A stretch of DNA of 64,000 bases from Thalassomonas sp. M1454 (GCF_007097525.1 NZ_VKDD01000004.1:186001-250000); one strand, 5' to 3'; shown: positions 1 through 9,024, counted from the stretch's first letter. Program-made: numbers and translations. Notes: generated from the sequence alone by a model not told the origin.

Positions 1-286
1 CTTTGGCCGCTAATTGATGTATTAGTTTTTGCCCTTCTGTTGAGGTGATATCAATAGTTACTGAATGCTTTCCTCGGTTTGCCGCTAGGTAGTAAGCGGC
101 CTCGCTGGTGTCATTACCTTGTTCATCTTGTAAAAAAGGAGGCCCCCATTTACGGGTGTCATCACCAGCGTTTGGACGCTCAACTTTCCATACCTGTGCG
201 CCAAAATCGGCAAGCACTTGCGTAGCCCAAGGACCTGCTAAAATTCGGCTTAAATCTAATACCTTAATGCCTTGTAATGGCCCCAT
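1..286 (-). CDS. CaiB/BaiF family CoA-transferase, N-terminal part (cut by window edge)
   Basis: This is the first ~95 codons of a family III CoA-transferase; the rest lies left of the window. The translated start [20 protein letters not shown] followed by a [10 protein letters not shown] segment and a [10 protein letters not shown] segment is the standard N-terminal Rossmann-like block of CaiB/BaiF enzymes, which move CoA between carboxylic acids. The ATG overlaps the stop of the upstream amidase by one base (TAATG), so the two are translationally coupled in the leftward catabolic operon. It is the third CaiB/BaiF gene of this cluster. The catalytic Asp lies outside the visible part, so activity cannot be judged. 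Confidence 0.85.
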   Translation of the reverse strand, partial: MGPLQGIKVLDLSRILAGPWATQVLADFGAQVWKVERPNAGDDTRKWGPPFLQDEQGNDTSEAAYYLAANRGKHSVTIDITSTEGQKLIHQLAAK

Positions 287-1635
287 TATTTATCTCCAGA
301 GATTAAGTCGGCTAGCGCTTGTGGTAATTTATATTGCCAGCCACTTAATGTTTGATATTGCTCAGCAAGGCCAATTAATTGGTAATCACTACCTGCAGGA
401 CCTACAAATTGTATGCCCATTGGTAACTCGTTAGTTGGCATTGGTGCAGTAAGAGCTGCAAGCTCTGCATGATTAGCTAAGGCTGTTAAGTCGGCTTGAT
501 TTGCTGGCACAGCTTGGCTAAATTCAAATGCTTGTTGCGGCGCGGTTGGCATAACTAAAATCTCGGCTTGCGCAAATATTTGCTGCGCAAGTTGCTCGGC
601 TTTAGCTAAAACATTAATTGCTTTAGTGACACTTGCATCGTCTTTTGTATTGCCAAAATCGAGCATGCTAGCAAGCTCAGCCGAGAACAAATGATGATTA
701 TTTTGGTAGTCAAATTGATGTTCAACCAACATATCTTTTTCACAAATCAATAAACCTGCACGGCGAGCAGCTGAAAAATCATAATCTAGGCTAAAACGCT
801 TTATTTTATGGCCTGCATCAACAAGTAGCTGTAATTGTTGTTCGAATTTTTCAATAATATTAGCCTCAACCCCAAGCTGCTCCAGATTACTTGGCGCCAG
901 TAATTGATAGCTAGTCTGTTCTGCTAAGTAGTCGATTTGTCTTGATTGCTGACAGTCTTTATCAAAGCCTTGTAATATCTCTAAGGCGATTCTTAAATCA
1001 CGGGCAGAGCGGGTTAAAGGACCTATGTTGTCCAATTCTTTCGCGCAAATCACCGTGCCGCCAATACTAATTGCACCTTTACTGGCTTTTAAACCAAATA
1101 CGCCACAATAAGCGGCAGGGATGCGAACAGACCCCATGGTATCAGTACCTAAGGCAAGTGGTGTCATAGCCGCAGCAACACTTACGCCACTGCCACCTGA
1201 TGAGCCACCTGGGGTATGGGTAAGATTATGTGGGTTAAAGCATTTACCAAAATGTGGATTATCATTGGTTGCGCCTAATGCACCTTCATGCATATTAAGC
1301 TTGCCACTTATGCTCATGCCACTTGCTAGTAGCTTTTTAATGGCAAAGGCATTGTCCGTCGGCTTGCTATCTTCACGCGTAAGCATGCCGGCGGTGGTGT
1401 TAAAACCAAGCACATCAATATTATCTTTAACCGCAACACTGATACCGGCAAATGCTTGCTTAGCATCAGTTGCCGAAATGTGCTTGGCACTTGAAATAAA
1501 TGCGTTTAGATGCGGGTTAACTTGCTCATTATGAGCAAGCTGCATTGCAAGTAACTGATCAGCAGAAATATCACCTTGCTCAATCAATTGTCTTTGTGCC
1601 GTTAAATCTAAGCTTAAGATCTCAAGTGCAGTCAT
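286..1635 (-). CDS. Amidase-signature family hydrolase
   Basis: A 449-residue amidase-signature enzyme that hydrolyses a carboxamide to acid plus ammonia. The full Ser-cisSer-Lys triad is visible: Lys70 in AVKDNID, cis-Ser145 in GGSSGGSG, and nucleophile Ser169 in GTDTMGSVR, with the 24-residue Ser-Ser spacing seen in characterised members. The glycine before the nucleophile's GS pair is replaced by Met. The gene starts 2 nt after the stop of the CoA-ligase gene and overlaps the next gene by 1 nt, so it belongs to the leftward operon. No gatB/gatC partner is present, so it is unlikely to be the tRNA amidotransferase subunit GatA. Context suggests hydrolysis of an open-chain (half-)amide feeding CoA-dependent degradation; the substrate is inferred, not shown. 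Confidence 0.88.
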   Translation of the reverse strand: MTALEILSLDLTAQRQLIEQGDISADQLLAMQLAHNEQVNPHLNAFISSAKHISATDAKQAFAGISVAVKDNIDVLGFNTTAGMLTREDSKPTDNAFAIKKLLASGMSISGKLNMHEGALGATNDNPHFGKCFNPHNLTHTPGGSSGGSGVSVAAAMTPLALGTDTMGSVRIPAAYCGVFGLKASKGAISIGGTVICAKELDNIGPLTRSARDLRIALEILQGFDKDCQQSRQIDYLAEQTSYQLLAPSNLEQLGVEANIIEKFEQQLQLLVDAGHKIKRFSLDYDFSAARRAGLLICEKDMLVEHQFDYQNNHHLFSAELASMLDFGNTKDDASVTKAINVLAKAEQLAQQIFAQAEILVMPTAPQQAFEFSQAVPANQADLTALANHAELAALTAPMPTNELPMGIQFVGPAGSDYQLIGLAEQYQTLSGWQYKLPQALADLISGDK

Positions 1636-1637
1636 TA

Positions 1638-3029
1638 TTATTTGAACCTGTTATCGATTAAACGAATTGGTTTTTGACGAACTTCGGTTTGCGTTAGTGG
1701 CGCTAATTCACCTTTCGATGCTAGCTCTACTGGCATTTCTACACCAAAGCTCTGTTTTAATAACGCTTGATACGCACTTACATCGGAATTGTTTATGTCT
1801 TCTACTTCAACTTTAACCAGTAGTTCGTCACGACCAGTACTGTCGCGATCAGCAATACAGATATAATCACCAGCAAAATCACTGCGTTTTTCTAATACAG
1901 GAGCAAAACCTTGTGGATAAATATTGATACCACGTAACTTAACCATATTGTCACTACGGCCTAAGAAACCTTCGATACGGTCAAGGTCTAAACCTAATTT
2001 TGATGGCGAGGTTTTAATGCGAGTAACATCGCAAGTATTAAAACGAATTACCGGGAATATATCGTCTTTATATAAACAGGTTACGATCAAGTTACCAATA
2101 TCCCCTTTAGGTAGTGGTTTGTTGGTATCTGGGTCACATACTTCAACATAGTGAGCATCTTCCATCACGTATAAACCGTCGTGATCAGGACCTTCACCTG
2201 CTATTGCGCCAGTATCGCCAACGCCATACCAATCAAATATTTCTGCACCGCCCCAAGCTTCAGAGATTGCTTCGCGAGATTCTCGGCCCATATGACCTGA
2301 GATCATGCGTACTGGAATATCTTTACCAGGTTCAATGCCTTCTTCTTTCGCTGTGTCAGCGAGTTTTTTAATGTAATCAGCAAAGCCAATAATTACGTTA
2401 GTGCCGAAATCTTTCATCAAGTTAACTTGTTGTTTCGAGCGAGTTTCAACGCCAGTACCAGCCGACATAAATAACGCATTAGTGTAATGAGTTACGCCTT
2501 CACGCACATAGTGGCCGCCATTAATTAAGCCATGCCCGTAAACTGAATGAACAATTTCATGTGGTTTTAAACCTTGCATGCGGTAAATTCGGCCAAGTAA
2601 TAAGCCTTGCACTTCGCGTGATTTTGGTGAGAAAAATAACGGCTGCGGTCTGCCAGTAGTACCACTGGTAGTGTGTAAAACCATAGTGTGGTTTGTGTCG
2701 CCTTTACTAAAGTCCATACCGTGCATATCACCAAATGGCGGGTAAGCGGCAACACTGTCCATAATTTCTGTTTTTGAATAAACAGGAAGTTTTTCGATGT
2801 CTTTTATACTTTGGATGTCTTCAGGTTTTACCCCTGCATTACCCCATAAACGTTGGTAAAAAGGGATCTCCCAAGCACGCTTAACACATTTCATAAACTG
2901 TTGATTTTGAAATGCTTGTAATTCATCTTTACTACCAGTGCTGTATTTTTCTAAAAATGCATCACCAATAGGGTAATCATTTAGCATGGCTTTTACGTCA
3001 AAAGACTCAAAATAGGTTGGGTAACTCAT
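1638..3029 (-). CDS. PaaK-like (phenylacetate-CoA ligase family) acyl-CoA ligase
   Basis: A 463-residue adenylate-forming CoA ligase of the PaaK type. The ATP-binding loop TTSGTTGRP is at residues 120-128, a YGVGDTG-like adenylate motif lies mid-protein, GRSDNMVKLRGINIYP marks the hinge, and the C-terminal catalytic Lys is K453 in VRQKPIRL. Such enzymes activate aromatic or other carboxylic acids to acyl-CoA through an acyl-AMP. It is the third gene of the leftward operon, 10 nt downstream of an MmgE/PrpD gene and 2 nt upstream of the amidase. No phenylacetate epoxidase genes (paaA-E) are nearby, so phenylacetate itself is an unlikely substrate. Confidence 0.85.
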   Translation of the reverse strand: MSYPTYFESFDVKAMLNDYPIGDAFLEKYSTGSKDELQAFQNQQFMKCVKRAWEIPFYQRLWGNAGVKPEDIQSIKDIEKLPVYSKTEIMDSVAAYPPFGDMHGMDFSKGDTNHTMVLHTTSGTTGRPQPLFFSPKSREVQGLLLGRIYRMQGLKPHEIVHSVYGHGLINGGHYVREGVTHYTNALFMSAGTGVETRSKQQVNLMKDFGTNVIIGFADYIKKLADTAKEEGIEPGKDIPVRMISGHMGRESREAISEAWGGAEIFDWYGVGDTGAIAGEGPDHDGLYVMEDAHYVEVCDPDTNKPLPKGDIGNLIVTCLYKDDIFPVIRFNTCDVTRIKTSPSKLGLDLDRIEGFLGRSDNMVKLRGINIYPQGFAPVLEKRSDFAGDYICIADRDSTGRDELLVKVEVEDINNSDVSAYQALLKQSFGVEMPVELASKGELAPLTQTEVRQKPIRLIDNRFK

Positions 3030-3039
3030 GAAACTTCCT

Positions 3040-4419
3040 TTAAATTTTCTTTTTATACATGAGGGGGATTAATTCATTGATCGAATCTAACTTCTCAAGT
3101 TGCTGTAATTTTTGGTGTAATTGGGTGATTTCAGTTTCTGTCAAAGGTGTTTGAGCCGATTGGCAACACAAACTAAATTTTTCAAATTGCTGTTTTGCTG
3201 ACAATGGACGTAATGGATGCCCTAATACATTATCTAATGTCAGTTGTAATCTTTGGCCTGAAACTAAATTAACCGTGATAGTTTGTGGCACCATAGCATT
3301 AGGATCTTGGCAGTCACTTTGCTCGGTAATAATTTTTTCAGCTAAAGCCAGACGTTGCTGATCGACTAAAGCTTGTTTACTGAAATCTTCTACTGATACT
3401 TTGCCAGTTAACAAATAAGTCGCGGCGGTATAGGCGTTACATAACTTAGCGTAGTTAGCATCCATAGTTGGGGATGGCCTACGATCGACTAATCGACAAA
3501 TAAGCTCTGGAGCCGATATATGGATATTCGCAATATCATCTGAGCTAAAGTTATGTTGTTGCTGTAATTCGATTAAAGCGTCTATGGTGCCGTGTGCAGC
3601 GCGACCCGTAGGGAATGGTTTATGGGCAACATCACATATTTGGTAGTGTTCGCCTAAGTCTTTTAAAAGTAAGCTCAGGTCGAAGCTGTCTTCCATTAAG
3701 TTAAAGTAACCAAAAGGCCCTTCTAAAAAGTTGTGTGGGCCGGTAAATCCTTGCTGGGCAAGAGTTATTGCATTAATTGCGTTACGAGCGTTAAAGGCAA
3801 CTTGCATTGGTAGCATAGGTGAGCCTTCGATATGCGCTTGCATAGTGCCACTGCCATGACTATAGGCAATCCCCATAGCGTCTAGTGTTTGCTGTTTGCT
3901 TAGATTAAGCATATTAGCAATGCCGGCACTTGCGCCAATGGCACCACAAATAGCAGGTCGGAAAAACTTGATTGGTGATGTCGCACTTTGACCAATTCTT
4001 GTTGCTACTTCTACCGCAGCAACAACACCTTGAATAAGCTGTTGTCCTGATAGTTTATGTTCTTCGGCCACGGCAGTTAAAGCCGATAAAATTACAGCCA
4101 TAGGGTGTACTACGGCTTTTTCGTGCACACAATCCCATTCTTGGTTGTGAATTTGAAAAGCATTTACCATGGCTGCAGCCGCAGCCGATTGTTTTTCACC
4201 AGAGTGCCAAATGGTTGCACCATCACAGCTACCTTGACTAGCAGCCAGTGCTTTAACTGCTTTTACTAATGGCATTCTTGAGCCACTAATGCCAACGCCA
4301 ACGCTGTCGGTAATAAACACCTTGGCACGCTCAATTACATCTTCAGGTAACTGGGCGTAGCTTATTTGCAATGCAAATTGTACTAATTGTTGGGTACTTG
4401 ATTCTGGCTTACTACTCAT
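3040..4419 (-). CDS. MmgE/PrpD family protein (second copy)
   Basis: A 459-residue member of the MmgE/PrpD superfamily, which includes 2-methylcitrate dehydratase, cis-aconitate decarboxylase and iminodisuccinate epimerase. Visible family features are an N-terminal helical domain with DSVGVGISG, a QIHNQEWDCVHEKAVVHP active-site segment (residues ~91-108), and the conserved AHKPFPTGRAAH motif in the C-terminal half. Its start overlaps the stop of the neighbouring MmgE/PrpD gene by one base. The two copies differ clearly in sequence, so this is an old duplication or joint recruitment. The reaction cannot be read from sequence; a hydratase, decarboxylase or epimerase acting on a branched di- or tricarboxylate are the candidates. 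Confidence 0.85.
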   Translation of the reverse strand: MSSKPESSTQQLVQFALQISYAQLPEDVIERAKVFITDSVGVGISGSRMPLVKAVKALAASQGSCDGATIWHSGEKQSAAAAAMVNAFQIHNQEWDCVHEKAVVHPMAVILSALTAVAEEHKLSGQQLIQGVVAAVEVATRIGQSATSPIKFFRPAICGAIGASAGIANMLNLSKQQTLDAMGIAYSHGSGTMQAHIEGSPMLPMQVAFNARNAINAITLAQQGFTGPHNFLEGPFGYFNLMEDSFDLSLLLKDLGEHYQICDVAHKPFPTGRAAHGTIDALIELQQQHNFSSDDIANIHISAPELICRLVDRRPSPTMDANYAKLCNAYTAATYLLTGKVSVEDFSKQALVDQQRLALAEKIITEQSDCQDPNAMVPQTITVNLVSGQRLQLTLDNVLGHPLRPLSAKQQFEKFSLCCQSAQTPLTETEITQLHQKLQQLEKLDSINELIPLMYKKKI

Positions 4420-5786
4420 TACTCTGCCTTGCTTAAATTTTCGAGATAGTTATTTAGTGTTAAAGCGTGGCGAGATTGGTTATCGCAAATTGTCAGTAAG
4501 GCAGCTGTATTGGCGGTTGCAATACCAGCTTTACTGATCAGATATTCGGCTTTATGTTTAATGGCGGCAATACTCATTGGTTTATTTGGATCGCCTAATG
4601 TATCTACTGTTGTCGCCTTTAGAACTTCACCAGAGCTTAAGGTCACTGAAATATTTGCGGCGAACTGTTCTGGATAATTTGCGCTTATCGCTTGCTCAGC
4701 TACAACGCTAATTTTACTGCGCAGGGTGAGTAACTCATCATTAATACCATTGTCACTGCAATAATACTGCGCCTGATAATGCTCGAGCTTTGGCTCGCCT
4801 AAACAAACCCATGCGGCTAACGCATGCTGGATACTAAATTTGGCTTGTACGTCGGTGCTCGGGTTAGGACGATCGCAAAAGGTTATAGCATCATTGTATG
4901 TACTTACCGTAATCGCTTTAATGTCAGAAGCTTTTAGTTTGTTACTTTGTAATATTTGCTGCAGCGCATCCATAGCAGGATGTACATGACGACATGCAGG
5001 CCAAGGTTTAAAGCTGCAATCATGAATAAGCCACTGCGGATTTTCAGCGCTTAAATAAAGAATATTGGCATCAGTTGATGTGGCTGCTAAAAAACCTTGT
5101 TCACCATCAATGATTGATTTTGGCCCACGTAAACCAATGCTGGCCATTTGTGCAGCCATAACACCGATACGAGTAGCTTCTGCATTATGCCATTGCTTGG
5201 TATGAACATCTTCATGGCGCATTTGCCATAGACCGCCAGTACGCGAAAGGGCATTGCCCATGGCTGATAAGGTTTGCTGCTGATCTAACTTTAATAAATG
5301 AGCGCTTGCTACTGCTGCACCTAATACGCCACAAGTTGAAGTATTGTGATAGTAACGATAATGACTTAAGCCAACACTTTGACCTAAGCGTATCGTTGCT
5401 TCGTAGCCTTTAATTATGGCATCTAATAATTCATCAATACTGGCGTTTGTAGTTTGTGCTGCAGCAATTGCAGCTGGAATAACGATAGGGCCAGGATGCA
5501 AAATAGAGGTGCGATGCACATCGTCCATTTCCATTATGTTACCAAGGGCGCCATTGTAAAATGCGGCACTGGTGATATCGCTTTTACTGCCATCGATACA
5601 AGTTATATTACCTTTTGGAGCAAGGGTTAAATAGTTTTTGAACACCTTACCTGTTTCGGTAATGCTGCCGTAAATAGCACAACCTAACCAGTCTAATAAA
5701 TGCAAACTCGCACGCTGGCGATCACTATCATCGATAGTTCGCTGCAGAGTATTTAATAAATTTTCGCTGGCGCTAAGTTGAGTCAT
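4419..5786 (-). CDS. MmgE/PrpD family protein (first copy, operon leader)
   Basis: A 455-residue MmgE/PrpD protein and the first gene of the leftward catabolic operon. It has the family active-site segment IMEMDDVHRTSILHPG and the C-terminal FKPWPACRHVHPAMDAL motif, where family members carry basic residues that hold the carboxylate substrate. Together with the adjacent paralogue it may form a two-step module or a hetero-oligomer. The 303-bp divergent promoter region upstream contains the palindromic operator at 5833-5850, about 47 bp from this start, which suggests substrate-responsive control. MmgE/PrpD members in methylcitrate operons neighbour prpB and prpC; neither is here, so propionate catabolism is unlikely. 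Confidence 0.85.
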   Translation of the reverse strand: MTQLSASENLLNTLQRTIDDSDRQRASLHLLDWLGCAIYGSITETGKVFKNYLTLAPKGNITCIDGSKSDITSAAFYNGALGNIMEMDDVHRTSILHPGPIVIPAAIAAAQTTNASIDELLDAIIKGYEATIRLGQSVGLSHYRYYHNTSTCGVLGAAVASAHLLKLDQQQTLSAMGNALSRTGGLWQMRHEDVHTKQWHNAEATRIGVMAAQMASIGLRGPKSIIDGEQGFLAATSTDANILYLSAENPQWLIHDCSFKPWPACRHVHPAMDALQQILQSNKLKASDIKAITVSTYNDAITFCDRPNPSTDVQAKFSIQHALAAWVCLGEPKLEHYQAQYYCSDNGINDELLTLRSKISVVAEQAISANYPEQFAANISVTLSSGEVLKATTVDTLGDPNKPMSIAAIKHKAEYLISKAGIATANTAALLTICDNQSRHALTLNNYLENLSKAE

Positions 5787-5832
5787 TTTATGCTTATTTA
5801 ATTAGTTTATAGTCAAAATAATACATTACATT

Positions 5833-5850
5833 TGTTATAAACATATAACA
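5833..5850. promoter_or_regulatory. Candidate operator TGTTATA-N4-TATAACA (leftward arm)
   Basis: A perfect 7-4-7 inverted repeat with spacer AACA, extended by further pairing bases to 5830-5853. It lies about 47 bp upstream of the first MmgE/PrpD gene, where a promoter would be. The identical half-sites recur at 6048-6065 beside the other arm, which argues for one dimeric regulator binding both. Confidence 0.6.
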
Positions 5851-6047
5851 AATAAGTGTTGAGCTCAATATTTGCCTAATTGTTGAAGAGTTAAAAATGC
5901 TAAAAGTCATTTGAACAAAATAGATAAATGACTAATCGCCATGATTTTACAGGGTTTGATTGCGCTAATTGCCTTTTAGCAGTTCGGCATTTATCTAATA
6001 TTGACAATTACACAACGACAGCTTAATTTGTCGAATAAGAAATTAAA

Positions 6048-6065
6048 TGTTATATATATATAACA
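6048..6065. promoter_or_regulatory. Candidate operator TGTTATA-N4-TATAACA (rightward arm)
   Basis: A second perfect copy of the 7-4-7 palindrome, here with spacer TATA, ending 24 bp before the ATG of the HapK-like gene. Its position over the start region fits a repressor site or an activator site close to the RNA polymerase contact. It matches the copy at 5833-5850 in all 14 half-site bases. Confidence 0.6.
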
Positions 6066-6089
6066 ATATAATAAAAGGGTGTGAAACCA

Positions 6090-6398
6090 ATGAAAAAACT
6101 TGTCGTGTTATTTAACTTAAAAACAGAAACTGATGTAGAAGCTTATGAAAACTGGGCTAAAACAGTGGATATCCCAACGGCAGGTAGCTTGCCGTCGATT
6201 GATAGTTTTGAAGTATTAAAGAGCGTATGTTTATTTGGTAGTGATGACACCCCGCCTTACCAGTACGTTGAAGTGTTAGCAATAAATAACTTAGATACGC
6301 TAGGTAATGATGTAAGCAGCGAAGAAATGCAAAAAGTAGCTGCTCAGTTCCAAGAGTTTGCCGATAACCCAACCTTTATTCTAATGGAAAATATTTAA
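6090..6398 (+). CDS. HapK/REDY-like small protein
   Basis: A 102-residue protein, first gene of the rightward catabolic operon. Features such as LVVLFNLKTETDVEAYENW, LPSIDSFEV, PYQYVEV and a closing FADNPTFI resemble the REDY-like HapK family, named from a prodigiosin gene cluster and predicted to form a dimeric alpha+beta barrel. ATG 6090 is chosen because the AAAAGGG Shine-Dalgarno at 6073-6079 is correctly spaced for it; a GTG at 6081 would be too close. The next gene starts 8 nt after its stop. Biochemical function is unknown; barrel proteins of this size often act as small isomerases, monooxygenases or ligand-binding helpers. Confidence 0.65.
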   Translation: MKKLVVLFNLKTETDVEAYENWAKTVDIPTAGSLPSIDSFEVLKSVCLFGSDDTPPYQYVEVLAINNLDTLGNDVSSEEMQKVAAQFQEFADNPTFILMENI

Positions 6399-6406
6399 GG
6401 ACTATC

Positions 6407-7249
6407 ATGGCTAATTATCCTGAATTATCTGGCAAAGTAGCGGTTATTACTGGTGCTGGTCGCCACAAAGGTCTTGGTGAAGCAATGGCAAAACGCCTTG
6501 CCAGTGAAGGCTGTAAGGTTGTTATTACCGATATAGGTCATGCTGCAGGCGACCATATGCCTGAGTCTGCTATTGGTACTAGTGACGAGATGCAACAAAT
6601 CGTGGCTGAAATCAAAGCGGCTGGCGGTGAAGCAAGTGCTTTTGCTTGTAATGTATTAAATGCTGAAGAAGTTCAAGCTGCAGCCAAATTTGCAGTAGAT
6701 ACATACGGCTCATTAGATATTTGGGTTAATAATGCCGGTGTTGGTTATTTAATGAAGCCAATTTTAGACATGGATGTGAGTGAGTGGGATACCGTTTTAA
6801 ATGTTAACTTACGCGGTACATTCTTAGGAATTAAATTTGCTGCTGAGCAAATGGTTAAACAAGGCAATGGCGGCAAAATTATTAACATAGGTTCGCAAGC
6901 GTCTAAATCTGCTTTTGCTCACGCATCTGCTTATACAACGTCTAAGCATGGTATGAATGGTATTACTCGTGTTGCGGCGCAGGAACTTGGCGAACATAAG
7001 ATTAATGTAAACCAAATTTGTCCTAACCACGTAACTACAGGTTTAGGCGCATGGCAAAATTCGCACTTTAGTGAAGTGACAGGTAAAGGCCATGATAAAT
7101 ACATGCAAGATATGCGCGATCGTATTCCTTTAGGTCGACCTGGATTACAAGATGATATCGCTAAGGCTTGTGCATTCTTATGCTCAGAGCAAGCATCGTA
7201 CATTACGGGTGAATGTATGAATGTATCTGGTGGCGAAGAATACCATTAG
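6407..7249 (+). CDS. Short-chain dehydrogenase/reductase (SDR)
   Basis: A 280-residue classical SDR oxidoreductase using NAD(P). The cofactor loop TGAGRHKGLG is at residues 15-24, the NNAG motif at 108-111, and the catalytic Ser163-Tyr176-Lys180 arrangement is intact (YTTSK). The glycine loop has an inserted Arg-His-Lys, and an extended loop at residues ~44-60 is longer than in FabG. It would oxidise a hydroxyacyl intermediate or reduce a keto group. It sits second in the rightward operon between the HapK-like gene and the PuuE-like hydrolase, consistent with a step in the same pathway. Substrate unknown. Confidence 0.88.
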   Translation: MANYPELSGKVAVITGAGRHKGLGEAMAKRLASEGCKVVITDIGHAAGDHMPESAIGTSDEMQQIVAEIKAAGGEASAFACNVLNAEEVQAAAKFAVDTYGSLDIWVNNAGVGYLMKPILDMDVSEWDTVLNVNLRGTFLGIKFAAEQMVKQGNGGKIINIGSQASKSAFAHASAYTTSKHGMNGITRVAAQELGEHKINVNQICPNHVTTGLGAWQNSHFSEVTGKGHDKYMQDMRDRIPLGRPGLQDDIAKACAFLCSEQASYITGECMNVSGGEEYH

Positions 7250-7284
7250 TCGTAACGCTAATTTGAGACGAGAATAATAAATAT

Positions 7285-8169
7285 ATGAGTGCAGCTACAA
7301 CTAAAAAGTACCCTTGGCCAAACGATGCCCGCATTGCTTTGTCTATGGTGGTAAATGTAGAAGAGGGCAGTGAATATAATATCACTGAAGGGGATAGAGG
7401 ACCTGAGCCCGTAGATGAACTACAAGTAAGTTTGTCTAAACCAATGCGTAACTATGGTAATGAGTCTAATTATTTATATGGCATCAAAGAAGGTGCACCA
7501 AGAATTATTAAGTTATTGGATAAATACAATGTAAGCGCGACATGGACCGTTTGTGGGCAGAGCCTAGAAAAATATCCTCACTTAGCCGACACCATCAAAC
7601 AACGTGGTGATGAAGCGTGTTCACACGGTTACCGCTGGATCCATCAATTTCGCATGAAAGAAGATGAAGAGCGTGCTTATATTCGTAAAGCTGCAGACTC
7701 AATTGAACAAACAACAGGGCAACGTCCTAAAGGTTGGTTGTCGCGTTATTTACTCACTGACAATACTCGTCGCATCTTACAAGAAGAAGGTTTCTTGTAT
7801 CACATGGATGATTACAGTGGCGATGAACCATTTTGGGATAGCGTTACTGATAGTGACGAGCCTATGTGTATTTTACCGTACGCAATGGACTCAAATGATA
7901 TGAAGATGTGGGTCTCTGCCAGCTTTACTCCGGATGATTGGTTAAAGTATGCCAAAGATACCTTTGATACTTTATATGAAGAAGGTGGTGAGCAAACTCG
8001 TATGATGTCACTAGGTTTACACCTTCGCATTATTGGCCGACCTGGTCGTATTTGGGCACTAGAAGAGTTTCTTCGCTATGTAAGTTCAAAACCTGGTGTG
8101 TGGTTTGCCCAGCGCGGCGAAATTGCCGAGCAATTTATTAAGCACAATCCTGCACCCGAGGCTAAATAA
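7285..8169 (+). CDS. PuuE/cyclic-imidase-like hydrolase (polysaccharide-deacetylase fold)
   Basis: A 294-residue NodB-fold protein. Instead of the DD metal motif of true polysaccharide deacetylases it has VVNVEEGSEY near the N-terminus, with ACSHGYRWIH and GWLSRYLLTDNTRRIL further on. This pattern belongs to the PuuE-allantoinase-like branch, which opens cyclic amides or imides and includes a ~293-residue cyclic imide hydrolase from Pseudomonas putida. There is no signal peptide, so a cell-wall deacetylase role is unlikely. In this operon, with an amidase in the divergent arm, ring opening of a cyclic imide or lactam is the most natural role. That role is inferred; the family assignment is firm. 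Confidence 0.82.
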   Translation: MSAATTKKYPWPNDARIALSMVVNVEEGSEYNITEGDRGPEPVDELQVSLSKPMRNYGNESNYLYGIKEGAPRIIKLLDKYNVSATWTVCGQSLEKYPHLADTIKQRGDEACSHGYRWIHQFRMKEDEERAYIRKAADSIEQTTGQRPKGWLSRYLLTDNTRRILQEEGFLYHMDDYSGDEPFWDSVTDSDEPMCILPYAMDSNDMKMWVSASFTPDDWLKYAKDTFDTLYEEGGEQTRMMSLGLHLRIIGRPGRIWALEEFLRYVSSKPGVWFAQRGEIAEQFIKHNPAPEAK

Positions 8170-8170
8170 T

Positions 8171-9004
8171 ATGAGCTTACCTATTATTCGTTCATTGTTA
8201 TTTGTACCTGGCTCTCGTCCTGAACGTTTTGCAAAAGCAGCAGGGGCTGGCGCTGATATCATCTGTATTGATTTAGAGGATGCAGTATTACCAGCTGATA
8301 AAGCAACGGCGCGACAAGCGGTGGTTAATTATTTAAAAGACAATAACAAGTTAGTTGTACGTATTAACCATATTGCTAGTAGCGATGGTATTGATGATTT
8401 AACGGCAATGCTAAATGCAGAAAATACGCCATTGGCGATTATGTTACCTAAAACTGCAAGCGCTGATGAAATTGAACTAGTGGTAAGTAAAATTGCTAAT
8501 ACCGAGATAAAAATTATCGCGTTATTAGAGTCAGTTGCTGGCGTGCAAAATGCAGCGGCTATTGCTTTAGCTGATGATCGTGTTGAAGCGTTAATGTTTG
8601 GTGGGGCTGATTACAGTGCTGAGATCGGTGCCGAATTTAGCTATGAACCGCTGCTTTTAGCGCGTAGTCAGTTAGTGCAGGCAAAAGCGGCTAAATCTAT
8701 ACAGCTAATTGATGTGCCGCATATTGATATAAAAAATATCGACGAGCTAAGCCAAGAAACCAGCAAAGTAAAAGCCTTAGGTTTTACTGGCAAAGCGGCA
8801 ATCCACCCGATTCAACTAGATGCAATACATCAAGCGTTTAGTCCGACGAATGAAGAGATCGAGCAAGCGCAGTCAATACTCGCAAGCGTAACTAGCATTG
8901 ATGCTGGTGTCGTTGTGGTTAATGGCCGCATGATTGATCGTCCAATTATTGTTGCAGCACAAAGAACAATGGCACTAGCCAATGTTGCAACTAACAAAAA
9001 TTAA
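8171..9004 (+). CDS. CitE-like CoA-ester lyase (HpcH/HpaI family)
   Basis: A 277-residue TIM-barrel CoA lyase of the citrate lyase beta/malyl-/citramalyl-CoA lyase type. Seen: RSLLFVPGSRPERF at the N-terminus, the acidic IDLEDAV, the metal-binding Glu in LLESVAG, and EALMFGGADYSAEIG. These enzymes cleave a 3-hydroxy-acyl-CoA to acetyl-CoA plus a keto acid, for example citramalyl-CoA to acetyl-CoA and pyruvate. ATG 8171, one base after the preceding stop, gives the standard MSLPIIRSLLFVPG start; upstream in-frame codons lie inside the preceding gene. This is probably the carbon-carbon cleaving step of the pathway. Confidence 0.88.
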   Translation: MSLPIIRSLLFVPGSRPERFAKAAGAGADIICIDLEDAVLPADKATARQAVVNYLKDNNKLVVRINHIASSDGIDDLTAMLNAENTPLAIMLPKTASADEIELVVSKIANTEIKIIALLESVAGVQNAAAIALADDRVEALMFGGADYSAEIGAEFSYEPLLLARSQLVQAKAAKSIQLIDVPHIDIKNIDELSQETSKVKALGFTGKAAIHPIQLDAIHQAFSPTNEEIEQAQSILASVTSIDAGVVVVNGRMIDRPIIVAAQRTMALANVATNKN

Positions 9005-9024
9005 TAAGAAGTAAGGAAATTATT

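Larger units (their letters stand above)
5787..6089. promoter_or_regulatory. Divergent intergenic promoter region of the catabolic cluster
   Basis: This 303-bp AT-rich stretch separates the two divergent arms. It holds two copies of the same 18-bp palindrome (5833-5850 and 6048-6065) and a looser 7-bp inverted repeat, AGTCATT near 5905 and AATGACT near 5927. I see no open reading frame with coding character. No -10/-35 pair can be fixed with confidence because the region is so AT-rich. Confidence 0.6.

Noticed and set aside
1121-1534. 137-codon frame on the + strand inside the amidase gene
   Set aside because: It is antisense to a conserved enzyme, lacks a ribosome site, and shows no domain.
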